A stretch of DNA of 5,908 nt, from NCBI GenBank assembly GCA_964473335.1, contig CAYYOO010000087.1, forward strand, positions 1 to 5,908. The letters run 5' to 3'. How positions within the stretch are numbered: position 1 is the first letter of the stretch; each line of letters opens with the position of its first letter. Shown here one piece after another: positions 1 through 5,090 of the stretch. The stretch comes from CAYZTD01 sp964473335 (GTDB taxonomy: Archaea; Thermoplasmatota; E2; DHVEG-1). The notes beneath the pieces are model-generated. The model searched no databases, had not been told where the DNA came from, and saw only the letters and a list, made by a program, of their open reading frames with translations. A program made the translations under genes and the position numbers.

Positions 1-159
1 GAAAAAAATATCAGTAATATTAGTTCCCCGAAAGGATGATCTAAATTGTCTTCTACAAAATTTCCCTATGTAATATACGAAGAAACAGGATTACCTATTA
101 TTCCAATTAGAAAAAGGCAATTATTTTTTTATTGCTATACATATTACCAATCGATGTGA
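1..159. other. No supported gene at the left edge
   Basis: I see no convincing gene here. One plus frame runs into the start of the PIN pseudogene, with a TGA overlapping its ATG at 160-163, but it holds an in-frame TAA at 71-73 and its translation looks like nothing I know. The minus strand has a frame with a single TAG that reads GNFVEDNLDHPFGELI near the left edge. This could be a decayed gene leaving the window, but nothing confirms it. Confidence 0.4.
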
Positions 160-620
160 ATGAAAATGAAACCATTAATATATACCGACACATCAGTTAT
201 TGGAGGAGTTTACGATACTGAATTTAATGAATGGTCCAAGAAAATAATAAACGAATTTGAAAAAGGAAGTAAAATAATTGTTATTTCTGATCTTACATTA
301 AAAGAATTAGATCAAGCCCCAATTCAAGTAAAAAATGTAATAAAAAAGATACCCCGCCAAAATAAAAAGTATGTAAGGTTAAATGATGAAGCTATAAGAT
401 TAGCAGATAAATATATTTCAGAGGGAAAAATATCTAACAAATACATAATAGATACCAACATATTGCCATTGCCACATTAAATAAAGTAGATGTTGTGGTT
501 AGTTGGAATTTTAAACATATAGTAAACCTAGAAAAAATTAGGATTTATAATTCAATAAACATCAAATATGGATATTCTCAAATTGAAATAAGAAGCCCAA
601 GGGAGATATTAAATGAATGA
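160..620 (+). pseudogene. PIN-domain toxin, VapC-like, broken by a -1 frameshift
   Basis: This is a PIN-fold ribonuclease toxin of the kind encoded ahead of its small antitoxin. The first frame gives an N-terminal IYTDTSVIGG strand with the first catalytic Asp (residue 10), a conserved Glu in LKELDQAP (residue 49), and the third acidic site in KYIIDT (Asp98). It then stops at 478-480 after a nonsense tail. In the next frame, from about 459 to the TGA at 618-620, the expected continuation is present: HIAIATLNKVDVVVSWNFKH, then a KYGYSQIEIRSPRE tail. One base is missing near 457-459, so the 106-residue product lacks the end of the PIN fold and is probably inactive. No homopolymer lies at the break, which argues against a simple read error. 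The ATG at 160 or at 166 could be the start. Family identity is clear from motifs; the original RNA target is unknown. Confidence 0.85.
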
Positions 621-747
621 AAAAAATTTAGATTCTGTAAAAATGATGCGGAAAATTAGAGAAAAATTAAGTGAATTATACAAAAACCCTCAAATTGAAG
701 AAAAAGATTTAAATCAAATTAGAAAAAAATACAATATCAAATCATAA
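613..747 (+). CDS. Small antitoxin-like protein paired with the PIN toxin (44 aa)
   Basis: This short ORF encodes a 44-residue, charged, probably helical protein beginning MNEKNLDSVKMMRKIREK and ending KKYNIKS. Its ATG lies inside the last codons of the repaired toxin frame, as ATGAATGA, an 8-base overlap that implies translational coupling. I recall small basic-acidic proteins with the same D-[SAC]-V-K-M-M-R-[KE]-I-R-E-K pattern directly downstream of PIN toxins of this type, and these are read as antitoxins. It probably bound and neutralised the upstream toxin. The toxin is now frameshifted while this ORF is intact, so it is either an orphan or provides cross-protection. It has no obvious DNA-binding fold. 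Identification rests on pattern and position, not on a search. Confidence 0.65.
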   Translation: MNEKNLDSVKMMRKIREKLSELYKNPQIEEKDLNQIRKKYNIKS

Positions 748-760
748 ATTAGAAATAATA

Positions 761-835
761 GATGATATAAATACTGGGGACAGTGTAGAAATAATCCCAC
801 TTTCAGATGGAGAAATAAGAATTAAAAAAGTATGA
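761..835 (+). pseudogene. C-terminal remnant of an AbrB/SpoVT-type protein
   Basis: The frame ending in TGA at 833-835 reads DDINTGDSVEIIPLSDGEIR followed by IKKV. This is the second half of a swapped-hairpin AbrB domain, with its TGD turn and the EIIPLSDGEI strand. The first half (the VTIPSQ strand) and any start codon are missing. Upstream, the frame runs back into the end of the small antitoxin ORF without resembling AbrB. The fragment matches the AbrB-type remnant at the right end (NTGDSIKIIPISNNEI), so two copies of one family lie at the two ends of the window. Confidence 0.7.
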
Positions 836-1137
836 CAATAATCTTACAATCCCCGAAGAACAAAACTAGCAAATTTGGATAACAACATTAATCTAAAACA
901 AGAATCCATATAATAAGATAACATACAAATAGCTAGGCTCTGCAAAATACATTCCCTTTTTACTCTCTTCCCAAATACGTTACCTAACATATTTCTAGAA
1001 TATGATACCTGCCCATTTCCCATATAAAATATCCAAATATCTCCAGAATCTGGCACATGCATCATTCTAAATTTAGCTTTTGATACCAAATCATATCCCA
1101 TATCCGATAATCAATTGTTAAAATACCTTAAAATAGA
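836..1137. other. Gap with a weak minus-strand ORF
   Basis: No recognised gene lies here. A minus-strand frame is open from an ATG at 1101 to a stop at 844 (85 codons). Its first half, with MHVPDSGDIWIFYMGNGQVS, looks protein-like, but the second half is cysteine- and leucine-rich, no Shine-Dalgarno sequence precedes the ATG, and I know no family like it. The ORF contains the repeat at 968-986. It may be a decayed gene or simply an open frame. Confidence 0.25.
931..986 (+). repeat. Left part of a dispersed short repeat (AGCTAGGCT end)
   Basis: AGCTAGGCT stands at 931-939, and a 19-base stretch at 968-986 (TTCCCAAATACGTTACCTA) matches 4663-4681 at 18 of 19 positions. The other copy continues directly into AGCCTAGCT, the reverse complement of the 9-mer seen here. 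Together the two copies look like the left and right parts of one small element with inverted ends. No target-site duplication is visible. Confidence 0.4.
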
Positions 1138-1189
1138 TTAAGGTTAAAAAAATTTAAGGTTAAAAAGCAAAAATTATTTTAAGTTAAAC
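1138..1189 (+). repeat. AAGGTT direct repeats upstream of the ATPase
   Basis: The 13-mer TTAAGGTTAAAAA occurs exactly at 1138-1150 and again at 1154-1166, 16 bases apart. A degenerate copy, TTAAGTTAAAC, lies at 1179-1189, and an inverted TACCTTA at about 1124-1130. Regular spacing just ahead of the ATPase start suggests binding sites for a regulator, possibly autoregulation by the ATPase's own winged-helix end. An iteron-like role cannot be excluded. Chance duplication is possible in such AT-rich DNA. Confidence 0.5.
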
Positions 1190-1222
1190 AACGTTTATGG
1201 CATAATCTCTTAGATAAAAATA

Positions 1223-1228
1223 AGGTGA
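1223..1228 (+). promoter_or_regulatory. Ribosome binding site of the ATPase
   Basis: AGGTGA lies six bases before the ATG at 1235, which fits an archaeal Shine-Dalgarno sequence and fixes this start. An AT-rich TATA-like stretch (TTTATGGCATAATC, 1194-1207) lies upstream, but the exact TATA box is uncertain. Confidence 0.65.
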
Positions 1229-1234
1229 AAACCC

Positions 1235-2371
1235 ATGTTGAAAGATATAACAAATACAGCAAAAGATTTTGTTAACCGAGAAAGAGAACTCGAGGATTTA
1301 AGAAAAACAAGAGAATCTTTAAAAAAATTTAAACCAAGACATCTAGCAATAACCGGCGCAAGACGATTGGGAAAGACCTATCTTCTATATAAGCATATCC
1401 AAGAATCTGCTTCTAAAACCGTTCCGATTTATATTGATGTTTTATATCGTAGAAACTGGAGTGAATTAAGTGATGAGATAATAAAATCTATGATTGAAAA
1501 TTATACGTATTGCACTAAAAAAAAACTACGAGTAGAAAGATTCGGCAAGTGGTTTACTGGGCGATTGCAAGAAATGGTAGGTCGATTGAATGATATAGAA
1601 GCAGAAATTGGTAGTGCTACAGGCACATATTTAAAACTTAGGGCATCCATAAAAGAGAGACCAGAAGATGAAATAGAACTTATAAAAGCTACTCTAAAAT
1701 CATTGGAAGAGTTTGCCGAGAAAAAAAACATATGTATCATAATGATTTTTGATGAGTTTCAACATATAGAGAAATTCAATAATATGTTTGAAATCATAGC
1801 AGTTATGAGAAGTGTTATACAATTTCAAAAAAGGGTACAATATATTTTCAGTGGAAGTTCTACTACTTTTATAAACAAGATATTTGTAAAGTCTTCATCG
1901 GCATTTTGGAGGCAAGTAGAGATATTCAAAATTTCTCCTTTTGATATAAAGGCAACAACACAGCTTGTCAAATCATGGGATATAAATATCCATAATAAAG
2001 AAATTAAGCTTTTAAATTCATTAACAAAAGGCATTCCCGATTATATTGTTAAAACATTGACTGAAATAATAAATGTTAAAAACATAGGTAAAAACGATAT
2101 ACAAAAATCTTTTGAAAATATTGTAAAAAGAGAAAATCCATTGTTTAGTGACTTATTTGAAAGACTCCCCGCTTTACAGCAACAAATATTAATACTTCTT
2201 GCTAGAGGAAAAATTCATTATAAAGAATTAGAAGAAGAGATAGGTGAAAAAGTAGGTGGAGTAATTAATCAAATGGTGAAAGCCCAACTGATTGAAAGAA
2301 CAAAAAGAGGGAAATATGATATCTTCGATCCTGTATTTAAGGAATCTATTAAAAATCGTATTTTTCAATAA
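1235..2371 (+). CDS. Arch_ATPase-family (STAND-like) P-loop ATPase with C-terminal winged helix
   Basis: This is a 378-residue cytoplasmic ATPase of the archaeal Arch_ATPase family (Pfam Arch_ATPase, COG1672 type). In order it shows the family's entry motif FVNREREL (12-19), a Walker A site GARRLGKT (41-48), a charged helical insert of about 60 residues, a Walker B strand IIMIFDEF (168-175), and a sensor-like YIFSGSS (203-209). Residues from about 305 resemble a winged helix, ending ERTKRGKYDIFDPVFKE. The length fits the family. The start is supported by AGGTGA six bases upstream. The gene stands alone: upstream are direct repeats, and its TAA overlaps the ATG of a PIN-tail fragment as TAATG. 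Family members are common in archaea, often near mobile or defence genes, and their exact task is mostly unknown, so I assign no specific role. The reading frame is intact with both nucleotide-binding motifs present, so it is probably active. Confidence 0.92.
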   Translation: MLKDITNTAKDFVNRERELEDLRKTRESLKKFKPRHLAITGARRLGKTYLLYKHIQESASKTVPIYIDVLYRRNWSELSDEIIKSMIENYTYCTKKKLRVERFGKWFTGRLQEMVGRLNDIEAEIGSATGTYLKLRASIKERPEDEIELIKATLKSLEEFAEKKNICIIMIFDEFQHIEKFNNMFEIIAVMRSVIQFQKRVQYIFSGSSTTFINKIFVKSSSAFWRQVEIFKISPFDIKATTQLVKSWDINIHNKEIKLLNSLTKGIPDYIVKTLTEIINVKNIGKNDIQKSFENIVKRENPLFSDLFERLPALQQQILILLARGKIHYKELEEEIGEKVGGVINQMVKAQLIERTKRGKYDIFDPVFKESIKNRIFQ

Positions 2372-2430
2372 TGATCCTAAAACCTATGTATGGAAATTCT
2401 CAAATAGAAATAAGGTATTTGTTTAGCTAA
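2371..2430 (+). pseudogene. PIN-toxin C-terminal tail remnant
   Basis: A 19-codon frame starting at the ATG that overlaps the ATPase stop reads PMYGNSQIEIRYLFS at its end. It matches the tail of the frameshifted toxin at about 568-600 (KYGYSQIEIRSPRE) in protein and DNA: TATGGA, ATTCTCAAAT and GAAATAAG are shared in the same order and spacing. The rest of a toxin gene is absent. The ATPase gene therefore appears to have been joined to, or inserted before, the last codons of a second toxin of the first type. Confidence 0.55.
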
Positions 2431-2471
2431 CCTGTTGGTTTATAAACAAAATACAAGTAAATTAAAAGTTT

Positions 2472-2648
2472 TCATTTATTCATCTCTTCAAGAAGCACTG
2501 AAAAAATCGCGTTAGATATTTTTTCTCCTCTCATAAAAATAAAATGTGTAGTCCCGAAATTATTTCCCATATTAGTCACTTATACTTTTTCAGATACACT
2601 ACTTATCTTTTCCCCAAACTCATCGATTAATTTTTCCAGTATTAAAAC
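2472..2648 (-). pseudogene. Unrecognised broken ORF with an internal stop
   Basis: On the minus strand one frame is open for 59 codons except for a single TAA. It reads LEKLIDEFGEKISSVSEKV, stop, then GTTHFIFMRGEKISNAIFSV, ending LLEEMNK and a stop at 2472-2474. Both sides look like real protein, so this seems to be the C-terminal part of a gene with a nonsense mutation and a lost front. The upstream flank runs into the 3' region of the vapC gene on the same strand. I do not recognise the family. The part after the stop could be translated alone from the ATG at 2570 (32 codons), but no Shine-Dalgarno sequence precedes it. Confidence 0.4.
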
Positions 2649-2677
2649 TTAAAATATAGTTTAAGACAAAATTGTGC

Positions 2678-3115
2678 TTATTTGTAACAATTAAACAGCT
2701 CAATGATTTCCTTTGTATTAAACACTAAAATTTCTGATTGATTTTTAAACATTTTATCATTAGACCATATTGGACATCCTAGTTTTACTGCTAGAGCAAA
2801 AAAATCTATGTCTTTAACAAAATCAATATATTGTTTTTTTGATAGCTGATTTGCAATCAACATAACTTTTGAGAAAGTTGAAGAATACTCATCCAAGGGT
2901 ATAAAATTAACTTTTAAGGCTAACTCTTGTTTAAGTTTTTTAAATTTTGAATATGAAATTTTTGTCTTTTTAATTATTTCCTTATGATGTTCATTAATTT
3001 CCTCCAAAGCATATTCAAGTGCAAAAAAATTAATTTTTTTATCCAAAACATTTAAGAAAACTGATTTTTTCCAAAAATAAGTAAACAAAATATTAGAATC
3101 TACAACTATATTCAT
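2678..3115 (-). CDS. vapC: VapC toxin, PIN-domain ribonuclease
   Basis: This is the 145-residue toxin of a type II toxin-antitoxin pair. PIN-domain toxins are Mg2+-dependent RNases; which RNA this one cuts cannot be told from sequence. The expected acidic residues are present: Asp6 in VVDSNILF, Glu38/Glu39 in ALEEINEH, Asp102 and Asp104 in VKDIDFFALA, and Asp120 in IWSNDKMF. The fold is complete, so it is probably active. Its ATG follows the vapB stop codon with no gap (TAG then ATG), typical of a coupled antitoxin-toxin operon in which the antitoxin is made first. The protein shares the DxDxFALA and IWSNDK blocks with the toxin at 5091-5495, so the two belong to one subfamily. Downstream lies only decayed sequence. 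I am confident of family and role. Confidence 0.9.
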   Translation of the reverse strand: MNIVVDSNILFTYFWKKSVFLNVLDKKINFFALEYALEEINEHHKEIIKKTKISYSKFKKLKQELALKVNFIPLDEYSSTFSKVMLIANQLSKKQYIDFVKDIDFFALAVKLGCPIWSNDKMFKNQSEILVFNTKEIIELFNCYK

Positions 3116-3358
3116 CTAAAGCAATCCTTTCTTTTTTAATTCCTCGAATCGATCCTTGCGAGATTTTCTGATTGTTTCTACTGCCCATTTGCTAAATTCC
3201 TCTTCTTCTTTTAGTTTTTTTAACATATTTTCTTTCCAGGATAATTCTTCTGTCTTTTTTTTAATTGCTTTTCTTATGAAGGCAGACCAGTTTATTTCAG
3301 GAAATTTTTTCATCAACTGTTTGGTTTTTTTTGATACTGATAAAGTTACAGATACCAT
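3116..3358 (-). CDS. vapB: VapB antitoxin, ribbon-helix-helix
   Basis: This 80-residue protein is the partner antitoxin. The first 32 or so residues form a ribbon-helix-helix DNA-binding unit: the strand VSVTLSVSKKT, then helix LMKKFPEINWSAFIRKAIKKK. The highly charged C-terminal part, from about residue 40, should fold on the toxin. Antitoxins of this class neutralise VapC by direct binding and repress their own operon. The ATG at 3358 is supported by GGTGAT at 3365-3370, six bases upstream, and by a TATA-like palindrome at 3396-3409. The INWSA motif is shared with the second antitoxin at 4874, showing common descent. The gene begins 56 bases after the nuclease stop on the same strand, so read-through from the nuclease gene is possible as well as its own promoter. 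Confidence 0.88.
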   Translation of the reverse strand: MVSVTLSVSKKTKQLMKKFPEINWSAFIRKAIKKKTEELSWKENMLKKLKEEEEFSKWAVETIRKSRKDRFEELKKKGLL

Positions 3359-3364
3359 ATGAAT

Positions 3365-3409
3365 ATCACCATGTTAACAAACATATTTATGTTTGAATAT
3401 TTAAATATT
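3365..3409 (-). promoter_or_regulatory. Promoter and ribosome binding site of the first vapBC operon
   Basis: On the minus strand a perfect 14-base palindrome AATATTTAAATATT (3396-3409) serves as a likely TATA box. A start about 26 bases downstream would give a leader of about 18 bases. GGTGAT (3365-3370) lies six bases before the vapB ATG. The interval also holds most of the ATGTT/AACAT half-sites of the candidate operator. Confidence 0.6.
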
Positions 3410-3414
3410 ATGTT
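3371..3414. repeat. ATGTT/AACAT half-site cluster, candidate VapB operator
   Basis: Half-sites stand at 3371-3375 (ATGTT), 3380-3384 (AACAT), 3389-3393 (ATGTT) and 3410-3414 (ATGTT). The middle pair forms a 7-base inverted repeat, CAAACAT then ATGTTTG, across 3378-3395. Ribbon-helix-helix antitoxins bind tandem or inverted short sites over their own promoters, and this cluster spans the inferred transcript start and TATA box. Similar clusters stand at 4767-4795 and 5569-5613. Confidence 0.5.
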
Positions 3415-4350
3415 TTAATTTTTTTTAAACTTATAGTCTGACGGGGAAAACTCATAATAGTCAATCTCATCAAACCAAGCGCACCTAAATCTATTCAAAT
3501 TTATACCTGTGCGATAGCTCAACGCACGAGCATAAAGATAAAGCTGTGAGGCTACCTTTTCTTTATTTTCTTTGTATGCATTAGGTTTAAAATCCAATAC
3601 AAAAATTCTATTCTGCCTAATTTGTAAAATATCGATATGACCTGAAATATTGAGATCCATTTTTTTATTCCAGAACCATACTGGCAGCTCAACTGCGACT
3701 GTTGCTGTATCATTAATTAGCATGAAATCCTCAACCATGTCATGTCTTTTACGATTATCATTTACCCCATACAGTGCAAACTCAGCAAGGCTACACGCCT
3801 GGGTCCTCCTACTAGATTTTCTAATATTAACATCTAGTTTGATCTGAGAACAGCGTTTTCCACTTTCAAACATTTTATCAGGACAACCCTTTTCAAAACC
3901 TCTTATGTATTCAATCAAACCAGGATAACTATGGGCATATCTTTCAAGTTTTCCTCGATGATATTTAAACACATATTCTAAACCCTGATGTCTAAAACTG
4001 TTTTTAAAAACAACTTTACCTTTTTTGAAATCTGTGAATATCTCCGTTCTAATTTTACCTAAAGAACACATTTCAGAAAACTCAGTAAGCCAACGTTGTA
4101 TAGTGCTTTTTGAAGTTTTTATCTTAAATCTACGGTTAACAAGACGGGATGTTTCTTCTAAAGTATAGCCAAGATTATAATAGCTTATTGCATTAATAAC
4201 AGTTTTAGCTGGATAGGTTTTATTTTGTAGTCCTTTTTCAACAAAACATGTTTTACATTTTTTACAGTAATATATCTGCTTTAATCGATACTTTGTTTTT
4301 CTTTTACCTTTTTTAATAATATTTTTTCCTTTACATTGTGGACATTTCAT
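3415..4350 (-). CDS. Transposase-type zinc ribbon and HTH fused to a PD-(D/E)XK (RecB/Cas4-like) nuclease
   Basis: From the ATG at 4350 the protein has 311 residues. Residues 1-35 form a zinc ribbon (Cys3, Cys6, Cys29, Cys32, with Cys35 spare) beginning MKCPQCKGKNIIKKGKRKTK, the DNA-binding front of archaeal IS1/IS6-type transposases. Residues 45-91 (YPAKTVINAISYY to STIQRWLTEF) look like the helix-turn-helix that follows it there. In place of a DDE catalytic domain, residues from about 180 match the PD-(D/E)XK RecB/Cas4 plan: Glu221 in AVELPVWF, Asp240 in GHIDIL, Asp253 and Lys255 in VLDFKP, and Gln269/Tyr273 in SQLYLYARA. The catalytic residues appear present, so this should be a sequence-directed DNase. 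An ORF could start at TTG 4362, but ATG 4350 fits the transposase N-terminus and an upstream TATA box, as for a leaderless transcript. No terminal inverted repeats were found. A domesticated transposase, a self-spreading nuclease or a defence nuclease are all possible. Domains are well supported; function is inference. Confidence 0.85.
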   Translation of the reverse strand: MKCPQCKGKNIIKKGKRKTKYRLKQIYYCKKCKTCFVEKGLQNKTYPAKTVINAISYYNLGYTLEETSRLVNRRFKIKTSKSTIQRWLTEFSEMCSLGKIRTEIFTDFKKGKVVFKNSFRHQGLEYVFKYHRGKLERYAHSYPGLIEYIRGFEKGCPDKMFESGKRCSQIKLDVNIRKSSRRTQACSLAEFALYGVNDNRKRHDMVEDFMLINDTATVAVELPVWFWNKKMDLNISGHIDILQIRQNRIFVLDFKPNAYKENKEKVASQLYLYARALSYRTGINLNRFRCAWFDEIDYYEFSPSDYKFKKN

Positions 4351-4367
4351 ATATAAAAGCAATATTA

Positions 4368-4380
4368 GTATTTTATATGG
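4368..4380 (-). promoter_or_regulatory. TATA box of the nuclease gene
   Basis: Read on the minus strand, CCATATAAAATAC is centred about 24 bases before the ATG at 4350. That is the normal archaeal TATA-to-start distance, and no Shine-Dalgarno sequence precedes the ATG, so the transcript is probably leaderless. This supports 4350 over 4362 as the start. Confidence 0.6.
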
Positions 4381-4425
4381 TAAATATATATCGTTTCAAA
4401 TTTTTTCAAACAATACTAATTTTTG

Positions 4426-4476
4426 TTATATATGTGCCGTAAGTAATTTATGGATTAATGATTATTTTATTAGGAG
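4426..4476 (+). promoter_or_regulatory. Promoter and ribosome binding site before a 16-codon ORF
   Basis: TTATATATG (4426-4434) is a good TATA box, and AGGAG (4472-4476) lies seven bases before an ATG at 4484. Spacing to the inferred transcript start (about 4456) is normal. These are complete expression signals divergent from the nuclease gene, yet only a very short ORF follows. Confidence 0.45.
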
Positions 4477-4483
4477 AAAACAT

Positions 4484-4534
4484 ATGTCGCTTCCTATGAG
4501 TATCATGACAAGCATACATGATATCTCACATTAA
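4484..4534 (+). CDS. 16-codon ORF with full expression signals, possibly a truncated gene start
   Basis: The ORF reads MSLPMSIMTSIHDISH and stops at 4532-4534. It has a TATA box and AGGAG at the right distances, better signals than many full genes here. The next frame opens at once as TAATG and runs 55 codons to 4701 (M-T-Y-N-L start, ending PNTIPSLAKLH). That second ORF crosses the dispersed repeat and looks like chance. I read this either as the head of a lost gene or as a small peptide, and recognise neither. Confidence 0.3.
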   Translation: MSLPMSIMTSIHDISH

Positions 4535-4662
4535 TGACTTACAATCTTAAAGAGTTAAATATGTATAATATTTCCAAAATCCCTCAACCTGACATTTTTT
4601 ATACTGCCGAAAATATCCCCCATAATTGCAACCAAACACCAATATCATCTCTAAAAGTTATT

Positions 4663-4689
4663 TTCCCAAATACGATACCTAGCCTAGCT
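4663..4689 (+). repeat. Right part of a dispersed short repeat (AGCCTAGCT end)
   Basis: TTCCCAAATACGATACCTA (4663-4681) matches 968-986 at 18 of 19 bases and continues into AGCCTAGCT (4681-4689), the reverse complement of AGCTAGGCT at 931-939 and 5865-5873. It is consistent with the other end of the element seen at 931-986. Confidence 0.4.
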
Positions 4690-4758
4690 AAGCTTCATTA
4701 AATCTTTCATTAATTTTTTTACCATTTCATCAAATGTAAATCTATCAAATACGATTAA
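4684..4758 (-). pseudogene. Short C-terminal fragment of an unknown protein
   Basis: On the minus strand a 24-codon frame without a clear start reads VFDRFTFDEMVKKLMKDLMK and ends LS and TAG (4684-4686). It looks like the amphipathic end of a small protein such as an antitoxin, but I cannot name a family. An in-frame stop lies just upstream, so any gene here has lost its front. Confidence 0.3.
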
Positions 4759-4766
4759 TTATTTTT

Positions 4767-4795
4767 AACATATACTTCTATAAAATGTTTAACAT
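4767..4795. repeat. AACAT/ATGTT half-sites upstream of the second vapB
   Basis: AACAT (4767-4771), ATGTT (4785-4789) and AACAT (4791-4795) precede the TATA box of the second antitoxin gene. The last two form the inverted repeat ATGTT-T-AACAT. They resemble the sites at the first vapBC promoter and may be bound by the related VapB. Confidence 0.45.
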
Positions 4796-4819
4796 GTAAC
4801 CATTTAACTTAACTAAAAA

Positions 4820-4869
4820 TTTATATATTAGCACGTATTATATGTGTATACAAATAATACAATGGAGAT
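4820..4869 (+). promoter_or_regulatory. Promoter and ribosome binding site of the second vapBC
   Basis: TTTATATA (4820-4827), preceded by an A-rich recognition stretch, is a strong archaeal TATA box and predicts a start near 4850. GGAGAT (4864-4869) lies four bases before the ATG at 4874 and decides against the upstream ATGs at 4844 and 4862. Confidence 0.65.
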
Positions 4870-4873
4870 TAAT

Positions 4874-5089
4874 ATGGTTAATATAACGTTATCTATACCA
4901 AAAGAATTAAAGAGAAAAATGGATTCATTTATCGAGATTAATTGGAGTGCTGTAGCAAGAGAAGCATTCAAAGAAAAAATTTCTGATCTTGAATTTTTAA
5001 AACAATTCAAAAAACAAAGCAACTTAACTGAAGAGGAAGCTTTGAAACTTGGTAAAGAGCTAAACAAAAAACTAGCTAAGAGAAGGTAG
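4874..5089 (+). CDS. vapB: VapB antitoxin, ribbon-helix-helix (second copy)
   Basis: From the ATG at 4874 this is a 71-residue antitoxin. Residues 1-33 form the ribbon-helix-helix unit: strand VNITLSIPKEL, then helix MDSFIEINWSAVAREAFKEK. A charged helical tail follows (EEEALKLGKELNKKLAKRR) that should cap the toxin. The open frame extends 10 codons further upstream to 4844, but GGAGAT and the family's usual MVxITLS start favour 4874. It shares INWSA and its overall plan with the antitoxin at 3116-3358, though the tails differ, as expected if each pairs only with its own toxin. Its TAG (5087-5089) is separated from the expected toxin start by one base. A strong TATA box and inverted half-sites upstream suggest self-repression. 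Confidence 0.85.
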   Translation: MVNITLSIPKELKRKMDSFIEINWSAVAREAFKEKISDLEFLKQFKKQSNLTEEEALKLGKELNKKLAKRR

Positions 5090-5090
5090 A

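Larger units (their letters stand above)
4535..4766. other. Gap with little beyond a repeat and a fragment
   Basis: Apart from the repeat copy at 4663-4689 and the minus-strand fragment at 4684-4758, I see nothing coding that I can defend. A 55-codon plus ORF (4534-4701) has no ribosome binding site of its own. Confidence 0.35.

Noticed and set aside
1501..1740. Minus-strand open frame inside the ATPase gene
   Set aside because: It lies opposite an intact, motif-bearing gene and has a serine/phenylalanine-rich antisense composition.
1825..2034. Minus-strand open frame opposite the ATPase
   Set aside because: It is a shadow of the coding strand with no ribosome binding site or known motif.
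3156..3362. Plus-strand open frame opposite vapB
   Set aside because: Its phenylalanine/serine-rich translation is the antisense of the lysine/glutamate-rich antitoxin.
3650..3847. Plus-strand open frame opposite the nuclease
   Set aside because: It overlaps the nuclease core and has no signals of its own.
3360..4440. Insertion sequence around the nuclease, given its transposase-like front
   Set aside because: I found no terminal inverted repeats or target duplications on either side, and the protein has no DDE catalytic domain.
4534..4701. 55-codon plus ORF starting at TAATG
   Set aside because: It crosses the dispersed repeat, has no own ribosome binding site and resembles no protein I know.
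4828..5067. Minus-strand open frame opposite the second vapB
   Set aside because: It is a shadow of the antitoxin, which has a promoter, ribosome binding site and conserved fold.
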